Shown here one piece after another: positions 17,815 through 28,813 of a DNA stretch of 64,000 nt (positions within the stretch are counted from its first letter, which is position 1; each line of letters begins with the position of its first letter). The translations under genes and the position numbers were made by a program. Under the pieces are notes generated by a model. The model was given only the letters and a program-made list of their open reading frames with translations, was not told the origin of the DNA and made no database searches. Source of the stretch: Acinetobacter shaoyimingii (GTDB taxonomy: Bacteria; Pseudomonadota; Gammaproteobacteria; Pseudomonadales; Moraxellaceae); NCBI RefSeq assembly GCF_011578045.1, contig NZ_CP049801.1, positions 2,666,001 through 2,730,000 of the forward strand, given 5' to 3'.

Positions 17815-18546
17815 ATGACTGCCATTCCATCTGTAGATATGATTGATGCGCTAGCATCTGAATATGCAGACAAATCTCCCTCTGAAATTTTAGAGCTTGC
17901 ACTGAGTCAAGAAGGTGAAATTGCCATTTCATTTTCAGGTGCTGAAGACGTTGTCCTTATTGATATGGCAGCCAATTTAGGCAAGCCATTTCGTGTGTTT
18001 AGCCTAGATACTGGGCGTTTACACGCAGAAACCTATCAATTTATAGAGACTGTTCGTAAACATTATAATATTCAAATTGAAATTTGTTTCCCAGAATCAG
18101 CAGCTGTGCAAAATCTTGTCAATGAAAAAGGTTTATTCAGTTTTTATCAAGATGATCACAAAGAATGCTGTGGTATTCGAAAGGTTCAGCCATTACGTAA
18201 AAAACTGGCAACCTTGGATGGCTGGATTACAGGTCAACGCAAAGATCAAAGTCCAGGTACACGTAATGAAATTCCAGTGATTCAAGCAGATCCTGGTTTT
18301 TCTGGTGAAGGCAAACAACTGATCAAGTATAACCCACTGGCAAACTGGTCAAGTGCTGAGGTGTGGAGTTATATTCGTATGATGGAAGTTCCTTATAATC
18401 CATTGCATGAAAAAGGCTTTATTTCCATTGGTTGTGAACCTTGCACCCGCCCTGTCCTACCAAATCAGCATGAACGTGAAGGTCGCTGGTGGTGGGAAGA
18501 AGCTACGCACAAAGAATGTGGCCTACATGCAGGTAATCTAAAATAA
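17815..18546 (+). CDS. cysH: Phosphoadenosine/adenosine phosphosulfate reductase CysH (iron-sulfur type)
   Basis: The enzyme reduces activated sulfate to sulfite in cysteine synthesis. Visible motifs are the nucleotide loop SFSGAEDV and the paired cysteines CC at 118-119 and CxxC at 207-210 (GCEPCTRP). The catalytic ECGLH lies at about 234-238. The two cysteine pairs are the ligands of a [4Fe-4S] cluster. They mark the plant-and-Pseudomonas type that prefers adenosine phosphosulfate (APS), unlike the cluster-free E. coli enzyme. A good ribosome site (AGGAG) lies seven bases before the ATG. The gene is alone, with a terminator behind it and no cysDN or cysI nearby. Confidence 0.92.
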   Translation: MTAIPSVDMIDALASEYADKSPSEILELALSQEGEIAISFSGAEDVVLIDMAANLGKPFRVFSLDTGRLHAETYQFIETVRKHYNIQIEICFPESAAVQNLVNEKGLFSFYQDDHKECCGIRKVQPLRKKLATLDGWITGQRKDQSPGTRNEIPVIQADPGFSGEGKQLIKYNPLANWSSAEVWSYIRMMEVPYNPLHEKGFISIGCEPCTRPVLPNQHEREGRWWWEEATHKECGLHAGNLK

Positions 18547-18553
18547 TGAAACA

Positions 18554-18584
18554 GAAAAACCACTTTTTATAAAGTGGTTTTTTT
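18554..18584 (+). terminator. Terminator after cysH
   Basis: AAAACCACTTT pairs with AAAGTGGTTTT around a short loop and is followed by T residues. Confidence 0.8.
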
Positions 18585-18710
18585 ATACGATTAATTCTTC
18601 TAATTCATCTGAGTTAATGATAAAAAGGATTTATACTCTATGAATGATCTATAATTCTAAGAAATGACCCTCGAAATGAGAGGTCAATATTGCAGGGAGG
18701 CAATCAACAT

Positions 18711-20114
18711 ATGCGACCATTACATCCGATTGACTTTATTTTTCTATCTTTAGAAAAACGTCAACAACCTATGCATGTTGGTGGATTATTTTTATTTCAA
18801 ATTCCAGATAATGCCCCTGAAACCTTTATTCAAGACCTTGTTGCAGATATACGTGAATCTAAACTCAAACCTATTCCGCCATTCAATAACCGTTTAGACG
18901 GATTATTTTGGGAAGAAGACAGCGAATTTGATTTAGATCATCATTTTAGACACATTGCACTCCCAAATCCTGGTCGTATTCGTGAACTTTTGGTTTATAT
19001 TTCGCAAGAACACAGTACTTTAATTGATCGTGCAAAACCCCTATGGACTTGTCATATCATTGAAGGGATTGAAGGCAATCGTTTTGCGATGTATTTCAAA
19101 ATTCACCATGCAATGGTCGATGGTGTTGCAGGCATGCGATTGGTGCAAAAGTCTTTATCCAATGATCCAAACGCAAAAAGTATTGTGCCCCTTTGGTGTG
19201 TGGAAGGAAAACGCCATAAACGTTTAACCGAACCCAAATCAAATAAAATTAAAAAAATTGTGTCTACTATTGCAGGGCAACTTTCTGCAACACCTCGTGT
19301 TACTCAAGAACTATGCAAAACTGTTTTTACAGAAATGGGCAAAAACCCAGATTATGTTTCAAGTTTTCAAGCCCCTCCGAGTTTATTCAATCAACGTGTC
19401 AGTGCTTCACGACGTTTTGCAGCACAATCATTTGATTTTGAACGTTTTAGATCGATTTCAAAAACTTTAAATGTCACCATTAACGACATTATTTTGGCGG
19501 TCTGTTCTGGGGCGTTACGTGAGTATCTTATTTCACAAAATGCCCTGCCTAAAAAGCCTTTAATTGCGATGGTTCCAGCATCTGTACGTAATGATGATTC
19601 AGATTTCAGTAATCGAATTACCATGATTTTGGCCAATTTAGGCACGCATCAAGCAGATCCACTGGATCGACTAGACATTATTGTCCGTAGCGTACGCAAT
19701 GCAAAACGTCGCTTTGGTCGTATGACACCAAACCAAATTTTAAATTACAGTGCGTTCGTATACGGTGCTGCAGGATTTAATATCGTGTCTGGTCTTATGC
19801 CAAAACGCCAAGCCTTTAATATTGTGATTTCAAATGTCCCAGGGCCGACTGAAGCGCTGTATTGGAATGGTGCTAAATTAGAAGCACTCTACCCTGCCTC
19901 CATTGTATTAGATGGACAAGCCTTGAATATCACCATGACCAGCTATTTAGATAAACTTGAAGTCGGTCTACTCGGTTGTCGCAATGCTTTACCGAAGATG
20001 CAGAATTTACTCACACACTTAGAAGATGAAATTCAACGCTTCGAAACCATTGTAAAATCCATTGAAAGTAAGCAAAACAACGTGATTACAATTAAATCTA
20101 AAAAACCTGCTTAA
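18711..20114 (+). CDS. atfA: Wax ester synthase / diacylglycerol acyltransferase AtfA
   Basis: The enzyme makes wax esters from acyl-CoA and fatty alcohols, and triacylglycerol from diacylglycerol, as storage lipid. The catalytic HHxxxDG motif is KIHHAMVDGVAG near residue 132. The conserved C-terminal blocks NVPGPTEALYWNGAKLEALYP and QALNITMTSYLDKLEVGL are present. The protein resembles the Acinetobacter baylyi ADP1 enzyme by eye along its whole length. The frame opens at 18690, but GGAGG at 18697 points to the ATG at 18711 (467 residues), which matches the ADP1 N-terminus MRPLHPIDF. It lies 1.7 kb from the FadL-type array. Confidence 0.95.
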   Translation: MRPLHPIDFIFLSLEKRQQPMHVGGLFLFQIPDNAPETFIQDLVADIRESKLKPIPPFNNRLDGLFWEEDSEFDLDHHFRHIALPNPGRIRELLVYISQEHSTLIDRAKPLWTCHIIEGIEGNRFAMYFKIHHAMVDGVAGMRLVQKSLSNDPNAKSIVPLWCVEGKRHKRLTEPKSNKIKKIVSTIAGQLSATPRVTQELCKTVFTEMGKNPDYVSSFQAPPSLFNQRVSASRRFAAQSFDFERFRSISKTLNVTINDIILAVCSGALREYLISQNALPKKPLIAMVPASVRNDDSDFSNRITMILANLGTHQADPLDRLDIIVRSVRNAKRRFGRMTPNQILNYSAFVYGAAGFNIVSGLMPKRQAFNIVISNVPGPTEALYWNGAKLEALYPASIVLDGQALNITMTSYLDKLEVGLLGCRNALPKMQNLLTHLEDEIQRFETIVKSIESKQNNVITIKSKKPA

Positions 20115-20128
20115 AGCAGGTTTTTTTA
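20100..20128 (+). terminator. Terminator after atfA
   Basis: AAAAAACCTGCTT pairs with AAGCAGGTTTTTTT. The stem includes the stop codon region of atfA. Confidence 0.88.
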
Positions 20129-20500
20129 ATACAAGATGTTAGGGTCTAATGACATTTCACAGATGGTTGCGACGATAAACATTTTAGGTAAAAGTTTTAG
20201 TCGCACGTTAAGATAAAATTTATATGCAAATAGAAATACATCATTCTGGTCAATAAAAATTAAGCATCATCACTCATTAAATATTTTTTAAATGTTGTTG
20301 TGAATATGCCTTTAGACTGACTCTTTGGAATCTAAACTCACTTTTGAATCTACAATTCTTTTTTCAGTTCTTTTGAAACAACAATTCACTTTTAAGATTA
20401 TGTCATTTGGTTTTTATCAAAGTTAAATCTAGCTTTACTATTATGAACTTACATCTATTATTTATATTTAAACCATTTGTATATTTAAATGCATGGTTAA
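20129..20500. other. AT-rich gap between atfA and the small minus-strand gene
   Basis: About 370 bases without a supported gene. Open frames are short and lack ribosome sites. I see no tandem repeat or conserved RNA structure apart from the terminators at both ends. Confidence 0.5.
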
Positions 20501-20530
20501 AAAAAGGAGCAGTGTGATGCTCCTTAGTTT
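20501..20530 (-). terminator. Terminator of the small minus-strand gene
   Basis: Read on the minus strand, AAGGAGCA pairs with TGCTCCTT around a 6-base loop and is followed by TTTTT. The stem begins inside the stop codon of the 20524-20697 gene. Confidence 0.8.
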
Positions 20531-20697
20531 TTAACATTACGACATTGATTGAGTAGTTGTTGGCAAACAGTAACGACCATTGCCTTGGTGATATGAACTT
20601 CTTGACCATGTTCATTGACCATCACACATGCATTTTTCTTCTGAGTGTCTACAACGTGTTTGATACCTGACGTTAAAATTTGTTCACCGATATTCAT
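20524..20697 (-). CDS. Small conserved-type protein, possibly PA1571 family
   Basis: A 57-residue protein starting MNIGEQILTSGIKHVVD. Its core, VMVNEHGQEVHITKAMV, has the look of the small Pseudomonas PA1571 family: an 'I(I/V)NE.G.EV.IT..M' segment followed by a helix with Cys-Gln. The family name comes from memory and the function is unknown. Gene status is supported by a ribosome site (GAGGA, five bases before the ATG), a terminator at the stop codon and a coherent globular composition. The frame can be extended to 20709, but that start lacks a ribosome site. Confidence 0.6.
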   Translation of the reverse strand: MNIGEQILTSGIKHVVDTQKKNACVMVNEHGQEVHITKAMVVTVCQQLLNQCRNVKN

Positions 20698-20830
20698 GCT
20701 TGTCCTCACTTGCTAAGACCTTGGGAGAGAGTCTTTGGCTACTTGTTATTTAATGCCCCTAGTATTGTAAATCCAAGCATGCTTGTAAACTTTCAGATGT
20801 AACAACTGTTTAACGATATTCTGTTACACT

Positions 20831-22285
20831 TTAATTCAGAATGATATCATATTGCTCTTGCGTGTATAAATTTTCGACTTGAAATTTGATTACGCGTTTC
20901 ACAAAATGCTCTAAATCTGAGACAGATGCAGCTTCTGCGGTAAGCAAGCGATCAATCACGGATGGATGCGCGACGACAGTAAAGTCAGTCTGAGATTCAA
21001 ATTCTCGTGCATATCGCAATATCTCTCGAAAGATTTCGTAACACACTGTCTCTGCAGATTTAACGTACCCACGCCCCTGACAGGTCGGACATGATTCACA
21101 AAGTAAGTGTTCAAGCGACTCTCTGGTACGTTTTCTGGTCATTTCCACTAAACCAAGCTCAGAAACCTGCGTAATCTTGGTTTTGGCATGGTCTTTTTCT
21201 AAGACTCGTTCAAACTGTTGTAGCACTTCATCACGATGCGTGGCTTCTTGCATATCAATGAAATCAATAATGATAATGCCACCCAAGTTACGTAAACGAA
21301 GCTGACGAACAATCACTTGTGTTGCTTCCATATTGGTTTTGAACACTGTGTCCTCAAGTGATCTTCCGCCAACGTAGGAGCCTGTATTTACATCAATTGT
21401 CGTCATTGCTTCTGTCTGATCGATCATCAAATAACCACCAGACTTTAATGCAACACGGGTTTGTAAGGCTTTTTGAATATCATCTTCAACATTATACAGG
21501 TCAAAAATAGGACGCTCGCCCGGATAATGCTTTAATCGATCGTGCATACTCGGCACAAATTCTTCAACAAACTCTTCAAGCTTTGAAAAAATTTCACGTG
21601 AGTCGATATGAATTTTTGCTGTATTTTCATTGGCTAAATCACGAATGACTCGCTGAGGCAAAGGCAGTTCTTCAAAAATTAAGGACGGCACCACCACGCT
21701 CTTTTGCTTACGCTGAATAAACTCCCAGAGCTTCGCCAAGTAAGCCATATCTTGAGCAATCGCTTCTTCTTCAATACCTTCAGCAGCAGTTCGGACAATC
21801 ACAGAACCGGGTAAATCATGTTCTTTCTGAATACGTTCAATCATCGAGCGCAGACGATCACGCTCTTCTTCAGATTCGATACGTTGCGATACACCAATAT
21901 GATGCCCATATGGCATCAATACAAGGTAACGTGAGGGAATAGAAAGATCTGTACTTAGACGAGCACCTTTGGTGCCCAACATGTCTTTCATCACTTGCAC
22001 TGTCAAAATCTGACCGGGCTGTAAGAGCTCAAAAACGTTGGGCGTAGGCTGACTACGTGGCCAAATCATATCATTGATATGTAAAAATGCCGTACGTGAC
22101 AAGCCTATATCCACAAATGCAGCTTGCATGCCAGGTAAAACACGCACCACTTTTGCTTTATAAATATTACCGACTAAGCCACGTTTTGCTGTTCGTTCAA
22201 CGAACAACTCATTGACCGTCCCATTTTCGATTAACGCAACACGACACTCCATGGGCGTGACGTTAATCAACAACTCGTCAGACAT
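20831..22285 (-). CDS. rng: Ribonuclease G
   Basis: RNase G trims the 5' end of 16S rRNA and degrades some mRNAs. The N-terminal S1-like region is visible (GLVGNIYKAKVVRVLPGMQAAFVDIG). The RNase E/G catalytic core contains MTTIDVNTGSYVG and GGIIIIDFIDMQ, whose aspartates bind magnesium. The zinc-link CPTCQGRG lies near the C-terminus. At about 484 residues, with no long tail, it is RNase G and not RNase E. The frame opens at a TTG (22297), but ATG 22285 gives MSDELLINVTP, the usual beginning. It is last in the mreBCD-maf-rng unit, an order conserved in many gammaproteobacteria. Confidence 0.93.
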   Translation of the reverse strand: MSDELLINVTPMECRVALIENGTVNELFVERTAKRGLVGNIYKAKVVRVLPGMQAAFVDIGLSRTAFLHINDMIWPRSQPTPNVFELLQPGQILTVQVMKDMLGTKGARLSTDLSIPSRYLVLMPYGHHIGVSQRIESEEERDRLRSMIERIQKEHDLPGSVIVRTAAEGIEEEAIAQDMAYLAKLWEFIQRKQKSVVVPSLIFEELPLPQRVIRDLANENTAKIHIDSREIFSKLEEFVEEFVPSMHDRLKHYPGERPIFDLYNVEDDIQKALQTRVALKSGGYLMIDQTEAMTTIDVNTGSYVGGRSLEDTVFKTNMEATQVIVRQLRLRNLGGIIIIDFIDMQEATHRDEVLQQFERVLEKDHAKTKITQVSELGLVEMTRKRTRESLEHLLCESCPTCQGRGYVKSAETVCYEIFREILRYAREFESQTDFTVVAHPSVIDRLLTAEAASVSDLEHFVKRVIKFQVENLYTQEQYDIILN

Positions 22286-22338
22286 AAAAACACTCAATAC
22301 ATTATAAAAATTCTTTTTTAAAGGGTTAATTTAGTGCC

Positions 22339-22905
22339 TTAACCGCTTTTCATCACTGTATTTAATAATTGCATTGTTTCATGCAAAGGTAAGCCAACCA
22401 CATTGCTATAGCTCCCTACAATACGCGGAATATACTGTGCAGCATAACCTTGTATTGCATATGCCCCTGCTTTACCTATAGGTTCGCCTGTGTCCCAATA
22501 TTGTTCCATATCTTCGGGACTCAAATGCTGAATTTCAACTTGTGTGTGTACTGCAATCGTTTGAATCTTATTTTTACTTGCTACACACACACCTGTAATC
22601 ACCCGATGCTCACGGCCTGACAATGCTGACCAAATTTCAAAAGCATGCTGTTTTGACTCAGGTTTACCAATAATGTATTGGTTTAAACTTAAACTGGTAT
22701 CTGCTGCAATCACAATCGCTTCTGGGAACTGCTCCAAAACCACTTTCGCCTTTGTTTCGGCTAATCGGAGCACATACGATTGAGCCGTTTCTCCATTTAA
22801 AACAGACTCATCAATGTCTGGGCTAAAAGTGTCAAACACCAAACCGACTTGTTCAAGCAACTGTTTGCGACGAGGTGAACTCGACGCAAGAATTATATTC
22901 GCCAT
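22339..22905 (-). CDS. maf: Maf-type nucleoside triphosphate pyrophosphatase
   Basis: Maf proteins hydrolyse non-canonical or excess nucleoside triphosphates to monophosphates. The N-terminal motif MANIILASSSPRRKQLLEQVG is the classic Maf signature. IVIAADTSLSLNQYIIGKP carries the conserved catalytic aspartate. GKAGAYAIQG matches the YhdE branch (dTTP/UTP pyrophosphatase), although the usual 'QG.A' block here is QGYAAQYI. The ATG at 22905 gives 188 residues and overlaps the end of mreD, which suggests translational coupling. The longer frame to 22965 lies inside mreD and is not supported. Confidence 0.9.
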   Translation of the reverse strand: MANIILASSSPRRKQLLEQVGLVFDTFSPDIDESVLNGETAQSYVLRLAETKAKVVLEQFPEAIVIAADTSLSLNQYIIGKPESKQHAFEIWSALSGREHRVITGVCVASKNKIQTIAVHTQVEIQHLSPEDMEQYWDTGEPIGKAGAYAIQGYAAQYIPRIVGSYSNVVGLPLHETMQLLNTVMKSG

Positions 22906-23390
22906 GGTTTTAAAAAGTAATATAACACTGGCCAAAGTACAATACTGGTGGCTAAAGATTGCCAATGACGCCCAATACTAAAATCAAAACCTGATATTAA
23001 TTGAGCCATCATGATAAAGATCAGATGTGCAACAAACACGATGGTCGCAATCACCCACGTATTCCCAAAGGTCATGATACGCCTTTCTCGGATAAAGTAA
23101 CGCGTAACAAAGCTTACAAAGACGTAACTGAGTGCATTTAAGCCTAATGGTGCATCAAGAAGAAGATCTGTAAAAATACCAATGGCAAATGCAAACCACA
23201 CACCACACCATGTTGGCTGACAAATCACCCAAAATAAGGTGACCATCAGCATAAACAATGGTCTCCATCCTGCCCAAGCATAGGACAATGGATACACGGT
23301 CAATACAGAGCAAATGATGATGGAGATCACGATGATGAATAATGGATCTTTACGTCCACGATTTCGAGATAAGGCCTTAACGCTGAGCAT
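22893..23390 (-). CDS. mreD: Rod shape-determining protein MreD
   Basis: A small polytopic membrane protein of about 165 residues. Five or so hydrophobic helices follow a basic cytoplasmic start (MLSVKALSRNRGRKDP). The conserved-type segment LFWVICQPTWCGVWFAFAIGIFTDLLLDAPLGLNAL is the MreD hallmark (given here as positions near residues 55-90). It works with MreB and MreC in the elongasome that directs side-wall peptidoglycan synthesis. ATG 23390 overlaps the last 14 bases of mreC. A longer frame to 23444 lies within mreC and is unlikely. Confidence 0.88.
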   Translation of the reverse strand: MLSVKALSRNRGRKDPLFIIVISIIICSVLTVYPLSYAWAGWRPLFMLMVTLFWVICQPTWCGVWFAFAIGIFTDLLLDAPLGLNALSYVFVSFVTRYFIRERRIMTFGNTWVIATIVFVAHLIFIMMAQLISGFDFSIGRHWQSLATSIVLWPVLYYFLKPWRI

Positions 23391-24234
23391 TCGGTTGCTC
23401 CATCGCAAGTGAGTCAGAGAATAAGACCACCACGTGATGTCCACCAGCGAGTTGAGCTGCTGGTTTTACATCAATCTGAGCAAACTCACCCGTATTGTCA
23501 CGTTTCACTTTTGAGATTGTTCCGACTAAGTAACCTGCTGGAAAATGCTGTCCTAAACCAGAGCTATAGACTTTGTCACCGACTTTTAAGTTTGCACTGG
23601 TCGGTACATATTCCATTTTTAAACGTCCAAGATCCCCCGTACCACTTACAATGGCACGCATACCTGAATTATCTAAACGAACTGACAACGAATGTTCTTT
23701 ATCGGACAGCAACATGACTCGACTGCTATGCGGATAAACATTAATAATTTGACCCATAATGCCATTATCATCGAGTACAGTGAGTCCGACTCGTAAATTA
23801 TTTTTAGCACCACGGTTAATAATAATCACATGACGTAAAGGATCTGCATCTGTCCCGATTACTTCTGCAATTTCCATACGCCCATCAATAATAAGAGGTG
23901 TATTGAGTAGACCTCTTAGACGGGTATTTTCAGCAGAGAGTTCCGAGAGTTTTTGCAGACGCACTTTCGCCTGAAGCAGTTCAGCCTGCATCGCTGTATT
24001 TTCTCGACGCAGCTGAAGTTCAGACTTGGTATGTTGATTGAGCCATTCTTTCGATAAAACTGGATAACTTGCAATGGCATAAATGGGGTTATATGCCGCG
24101 TACAAAACATCCCTTGCGGGTTGAACCACTTGCGGCATGCGCCAATTAAAAATAAGCACAACAAAACAAGTGATGACCGCAATAATGAAAGAGCGAAAAG
24201 ATGGCGGTTGTCTTGAAAAAAGATTCGGTTGCAC
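23377..24234 (-). CDS. mreC: Rod shape-determining protein MreC
   Basis: The bitopic inner-membrane protein has one helix near residues 15-32. A coiled coil from about 65 to 105 (ELQLRRENTAMQAELLQAKV) follows. The periplasmic beta domains contain ADPLRHVIIINRGAKNNLRVG and DKVYSSGLGQHFPAGYLVG, both characteristic of MreC. It links cytoplasmic MreB to the periplasmic cell-wall enzymes. The start is GTG at 24234, 16 bases after the mreB stop codon, so it is in the same operon. The 285-residue length lacks the long C-terminal tail seen in Neisseria. Confidence 0.92.
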   Translation of the reverse strand: MQPNLFSRQPPSFRSFIIAVITCFVVLIFNWRMPQVVQPARDVLYAAYNPIYAIASYPVLSKEWLNQHTKSELQLRRENTAMQAELLQAKVRLQKLSELSAENTRLRGLLNTPLIIDGRMEIAEVIGTDADPLRHVIIINRGAKNNLRVGLTVLDDNGIMGQIINVYPHSSRVMLLSDKEHSLSVRLDNSGMRAIVSGTGDLGRLKMEYVPTSANLKVGDKVYSSGLGQHFPAGYLVGTISKVKRDNTGEFAQIDVKPAAQLAGGHHVVVLFSDSLAMEQPNAQR

Positions 24235-24250
24235 CCGCCTGACCCTTTAC

Positions 24251-25306
<1,056 letters not shown>

Positions 25307-25431
25307 TCAGTTAAACGTTATATGGACGTAAGATTGCAACTTTAACTAAATGTGATGCTTTGAACAAGTCAATCGCTTATTATAACGCATTATATTTTGA
25401 ATATTTTTTAATACTGGTTAGGTGAGACATC

Positions 25432-25746
25432 ATGTCAACATCAGATACTCAGCAATCTGCAGATTTAAATGCACAAATTGTTTCAAATATTGCCAATCTT
25501 GCACGGTTGTCTTTAGATGAATCGCAATCTGCTGACTATGCACAAAGTCTAAATAAAATTTTAGCAATGATGGAAAGCTTGAAAGGCATCAATACCGACG
25601 GTATAGAGCCACTTAAGAGCCCATTTGACAATCCGCAGCCTTTACGTGAAGACGTAGTTTCTGAAGAAAATCATAGAGTTGAGTACCAAGCTGTTGCACC
25701 TGCAACACAAGATGGTCTCTATCTTGTTCCACGTGTAATTGAATGA
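25432..25746 (+). CDS. gatC: Asp-tRNA(Asn)/Glu-tRNA(Gln) amidotransferase subunit GatC
   Basis: GatC is the small subunit that stabilises the GatAB amidotransferase. The protein is 104 residues. It carries the usual helical segment with NIANLARLSLDESQSADYAQSLNKIL and the linker ending GLYLVPRVIE. It is first of gatC-gatA-gatB and is separated from gatA by 53 bases. The presence of the complex implies that this organism makes Gln-tRNA(Gln) and/or Asn-tRNA(Asn) indirectly. Confidence 0.93.
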   Translation: MSTSDTQQSADLNAQIVSNIANLARLSLDESQSADYAQSLNKILAMMESLKGINTDGIEPLKSPFDNPQPLREDVVSEENHRVEYQAVAPATQDGLYLVPRVIE

Positions 25747-25799
25747 TTTCACGTCAGTACATCTTAATTTTTTTAAATTTGAACTAAAGAATTGAACTC

Positions 25800-27278
25800 A
25801 TGACAGATTTACATCGCCTATCAATTCGCGAGTTGGCTGAAGGATTAAAAACCGCTCAGTTCTCTTCTCGTGAATTGACTCAACATTATTTAAATCGAAT
25901 TGCAAAAATTGACTCCCAGGTTCATTCTTTTGTAACAATTTCCCCAGAATTGGCACTTGCAGAAGCAGATGCGGCAGATGGACTGCTTAAATCGGGTATG
26001 GCTGGTTTAATGACAGGTATTCCATTGGCGCATAAAGATATTTTTTGTACCAAAGGCATTAAAACCACTGCAGGTTCTAAAATGCTGGACAAATTTATCT
26101 CTCCTTACGATGCAACCGTTGTAGCGAAAGGTAAAGAAGCAGGTCTGGTTACTTTAGGTAAAGTGAACATGGACGAATTCGCTATGGGTTCGACCTCAGA
26201 AAGTTCATATTATGAGACCACACTCAACCCTTGGGCACTCGATCATGTACCAGGTGGTTCATCTGGTGGTTCTGCTGCGGCTGTTGCGGCTGACTTAGCG
26301 CCGATTGCGACAGGGACAGATACTGGTGGCTCAATTCGCCAACCTGCATCATTCTGTGGTTTAACTGGTCTTAAACCAACTTACGGTCGTGTATCACGCT
26401 TCGGTATGATTGCTTATGCATCATCATTGGATCAAGGTGGTCCGATTGCACGTTCTGCGGAAGACTGTGCTTACCTGATGAATGTGATTGCAGGTCACGA
26501 TGCGAAAGACTCGACATCTGTAAATAAAGAAGCAGATGACTATGTTGCAAACTTAAACGGCACATCAGTTAAAGGCTTACGCATTGGTATTCCAAAACAG
26601 TACTTTAACGTTGCTGGCTTAGATGCTGACGTTAAAGCACGTGTTGAAGAGTCATTAAAGAAATTGGAAGAAATGGGTGCGATCTTGGTTGAGATTGATC
26701 TCAACATGACCGAAGCTTATGTTCCAACTTATTACCTGATTGCGCCTGCTGAAGCATCTTCTAACTTATCTCGTTTTGATGGCGTACGTTATGGCTACCG
26801 CTGTGAAAACCCAGTCGACTTGATGGATTTGTACAAACGTTCTCGTTCAGAAGGTTTTGGTCCTGAAGTACAACGTCGTATCTTGATTGGTACCTATGCA
26901 CTGTCTGCAGGTTATTACGATGCTTATTATGTGAAAGCACAAAAAGTACGTCGTCTCATCCAACAAGATTTCTTAAAAGCATTCGAATCTGTGGATGTCA
27001 TTGCTGCACCATCTGCACCGACCACTGCCTATAAAATTGGTGCATCGCTTGACCCAGTTGAAATGTACTTAGGCGATATTTACACCATTGCCGTGAACTT
27101 GGCAGGTTTACCTGCAATTAACGCCCCTGTTGGTTTTGACAAAGACAATTTACCTGTTGGCTTACAGCTCATTGGTAACTACTGGTCAGAATCTCAATTG
27201 TTGTCTGTGGTGCATCAGTATCAACAAGCAACGGATTGGCATAGCAAACGTGCGGCAATTGCTGAGGAGAATGCATAA
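25800..27278 (+). CDS. gatA: Glutamyl-tRNA(Gln) amidotransferase subunit GatA
   Basis: GatA hydrolyses glutamine and passes the ammonia to GatB. It is an amidase-signature enzyme whose Ser-cisSer-Lys triad is visible. The lysine is in PLAHKDIF, and the serines are in [15 protein letters not shown] and [17 protein letters not shown]. The 492-residue length is standard. Its stop codon overlaps the gatB start by one base, so the two are translationally coupled. Confidence 0.96.
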   Translation: MTDLHRLSIRELAEGLKTAQFSSRELTQHYLNRIAKIDSQVHSFVTISPELALAEADAADGLLKSGMAGLMTGIPLAHKDIFCTKGIKTTAGSKMLDKFISPYDATVVAKGKEAGLVTLGKVNMDEFAMGSTSESSYYETTLNPWALDHVPGGSSGGSAAAVAADLAPIATGTDTGGSIRQPASFCGLTGLKPTYGRVSRFGMIAYASSLDQGGPIARSAEDCAYLMNVIAGHDAKDSTSVNKEADDYVANLNGTSVKGLRIGIPKQYFNVAGLDADVKARVEESLKKLEEMGAILVEIDLNMTEAYVPTYYLIAPAEASSNLSRFDGVRYGYRCENPVDLMDLYKRSRSEGFGPEVQRRILIGTYALSAGYYDAYYVKAQKVRRLIQQDFLKAFESVDVIAAPSAPTTAYKIGASLDPVEMYLGDIYTIAVNLAGLPAINAPVGFDKDNLPVGLQLIGNYWSESQLLSVVHQYQQATDWHSKRAAIAEENA

Positions 27279-28753
27279 TGGCGAACAACAATGCAAAACC
27301 GAAGTCAAACTTGATTGACGGTTGGGAAGTCGTTATCGGGATTGAGATTCATACTCAGCTTGCGACAAATTCTAAAATTTTCTCAGGTTCGTCGACTGTA
27401 TTCGGTAATGATCCAAACACTCAAGCAAGCCTTGTTGACCTTGCAATGCCGGGTGTATTGCCTGTACTGAACAAAGAAGTGGTTGATCTTGCGATTCGCT
27501 TTGGTTTGGGTATCGATGCGTACATCGACCAAGCTTCTGTGTTTGCACGTAAAAACTATTTCTACCCTGACTCACCTAAAGGCTACCAAATCAGCCAAAT
27601 GGATAACCCGATTGTGGGCTTGGGTCATATCGACATTCAACTTGAAGATGGCACAGTCAAACGCATTGGCGTTACACGTGCACACCTTGAGGAAGATGCG
27701 GGTAAATCGATTCATGACCAATTTGAAGGCATGTCAGGCATCGACTTAAACCGTGCAGGCACACCTTTACTTGAGATTGTCTCTGAACCCGATATGCGTT
27801 CTGTTGAAGAGGCAGTTGCTTATATTAAAGCGATTCACACCTTGGTGCGTTGGTTAGGTATTTCTGACGGTAACATGGCTGAAGGTTCGTTCCGCTGTGA
27901 CTGTAACGTGTCTTTACGTCGTCCGGGACAGCCTTTTGGTACACGTTGCGAGTTGAAAAACTTGAACTCATTTCGTTTCATTGAACAAGCGATCAATGTT
28001 GAAATTGAACGTCAAATGGAAATCTTGGAATGGGATGGCACGATTGATCAAGAAACCCGTTTGTTCGACCCTGTGAAGATGGAAACGCGTTCGATGCGTT
28101 CGAAAGAAGAAGCGAACGATTACCGCTACTTCCCTGACCCAGACTTGTTGCCTGTCATCATTGCAGATGAGCAAATCGAAGCGATTAAAGCGCAAATGCC
28201 TGAGTTGCCTAAAGCACGTCGTGAGCGTTTCGTGACAGACTTCGGTGTGACTGAATACGATGCTCACGTGCTTACACTGACTCGTGAAATGTCAGAGTTT
28301 TATGAAGTTGTGGTGAAAGCTGCTGGTGGCGCTGCACAAGGTAAGATTGCTGCAAACTGGGTGATGGGTGAATTCTCTGGTGCTTTAAACAAAGCTGGTT
28401 TAGATTTGGCTGACTCTCCTGTATCTGCGGAAAAACTTGGCGGCATGATTGCACGTATTGTGGACAACACAATTAGCGGTAAGATTGCGAAGCAAGTGTT
28501 CGGCTTTATGTGGGAAGAAGGCAAAACTGCGGATGAAATTATTGCGGAAAAAGGCTTGAAACAGGAAACTGATACAGGTGCAATTGAAGCGATTATCAAA
28601 GACGTGCTTGCTGCCAATGAGAAGATGGTTGAAGAGTATAAATCTGGTAAAGAGAAAGCTTTCAATGGTCTTGTGGGTCAAGTAATGAAAGCGTCTAAGG
28701 GCAAAGCCAATCCAGCTCAAGTGAATGAATTGATGAAGAAATTGATTGGTTGA
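27278..28753 (+). CDS. gatB: Aspartyl/glutamyl-tRNA amidotransferase subunit GatB
   Basis: GatB binds the mischarged tRNA, activates the acyl group with ATP and amidates it with ammonia channelled from GatA. The family blocks [26 protein letters not shown] and [15 protein letters not shown] are present, and the latter includes zinc-ligand cysteines. The C-terminal YqeY-like helical tail ends [10 protein letters not shown]. The 491 residues match the usual size. A terminator at 28772-28800 closes the operon. Confidence 0.96.
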   Translation: MANNNAKPKSNLIDGWEVVIGIEIHTQLATNSKIFSGSSTVFGNDPNTQASLVDLAMPGVLPVLNKEVVDLAIRFGLGIDAYIDQASVFARKNYFYPDSPKGYQISQMDNPIVGLGHIDIQLEDGTVKRIGVTRAHLEEDAGKSIHDQFEGMSGIDLNRAGTPLLEIVSEPDMRSVEEAVAYIKAIHTLVRWLGISDGNMAEGSFRCDCNVSLRRPGQPFGTRCELKNLNSFRFIEQAINVEIERQMEILEWDGTIDQETRLFDPVKMETRSMRSKEEANDYRYFPDPDLLPVIIADEQIEAIKAQMPELPKARRERFVTDFGVTEYDAHVLTLTREMSEFYEVVVKAAGGAAQGKIAANWVMGEFSGALNKAGLDLADSPVSAEKLGGMIARIVDNTISGKIAKQVFGFMWEEGKTADEIIAEKGLKQETDTGAIEAIIKDVLAANEKMVEEYKSGKEKAFNGLVGQVMKASKGKANPAQVNELMKKLIG

Positions 28754-28771
28754 TCTAATCTATTTTGAAAA

Positions 28772-28800
28772 AGAAAACCCGCTTTAGAGCGGGTTTTCTT
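28772..28800 (+). terminator. Terminator of the gatCAB operon
   Basis: AGAAAACCCGCTTT pairs with AGAGCGGGTTTTCT. It ends just before the first possible start codon of the HNH gene, leaving no room for a promoter between them. Confidence 0.88.
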
Positions 28801-28813
28801 CATGGAGAAAAGC

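Noticed and set aside
28268..28720. Minus-strand open frames across gatB
   Set aside because: They are shadows of gatB, which has full-length family matches on the plus strand.
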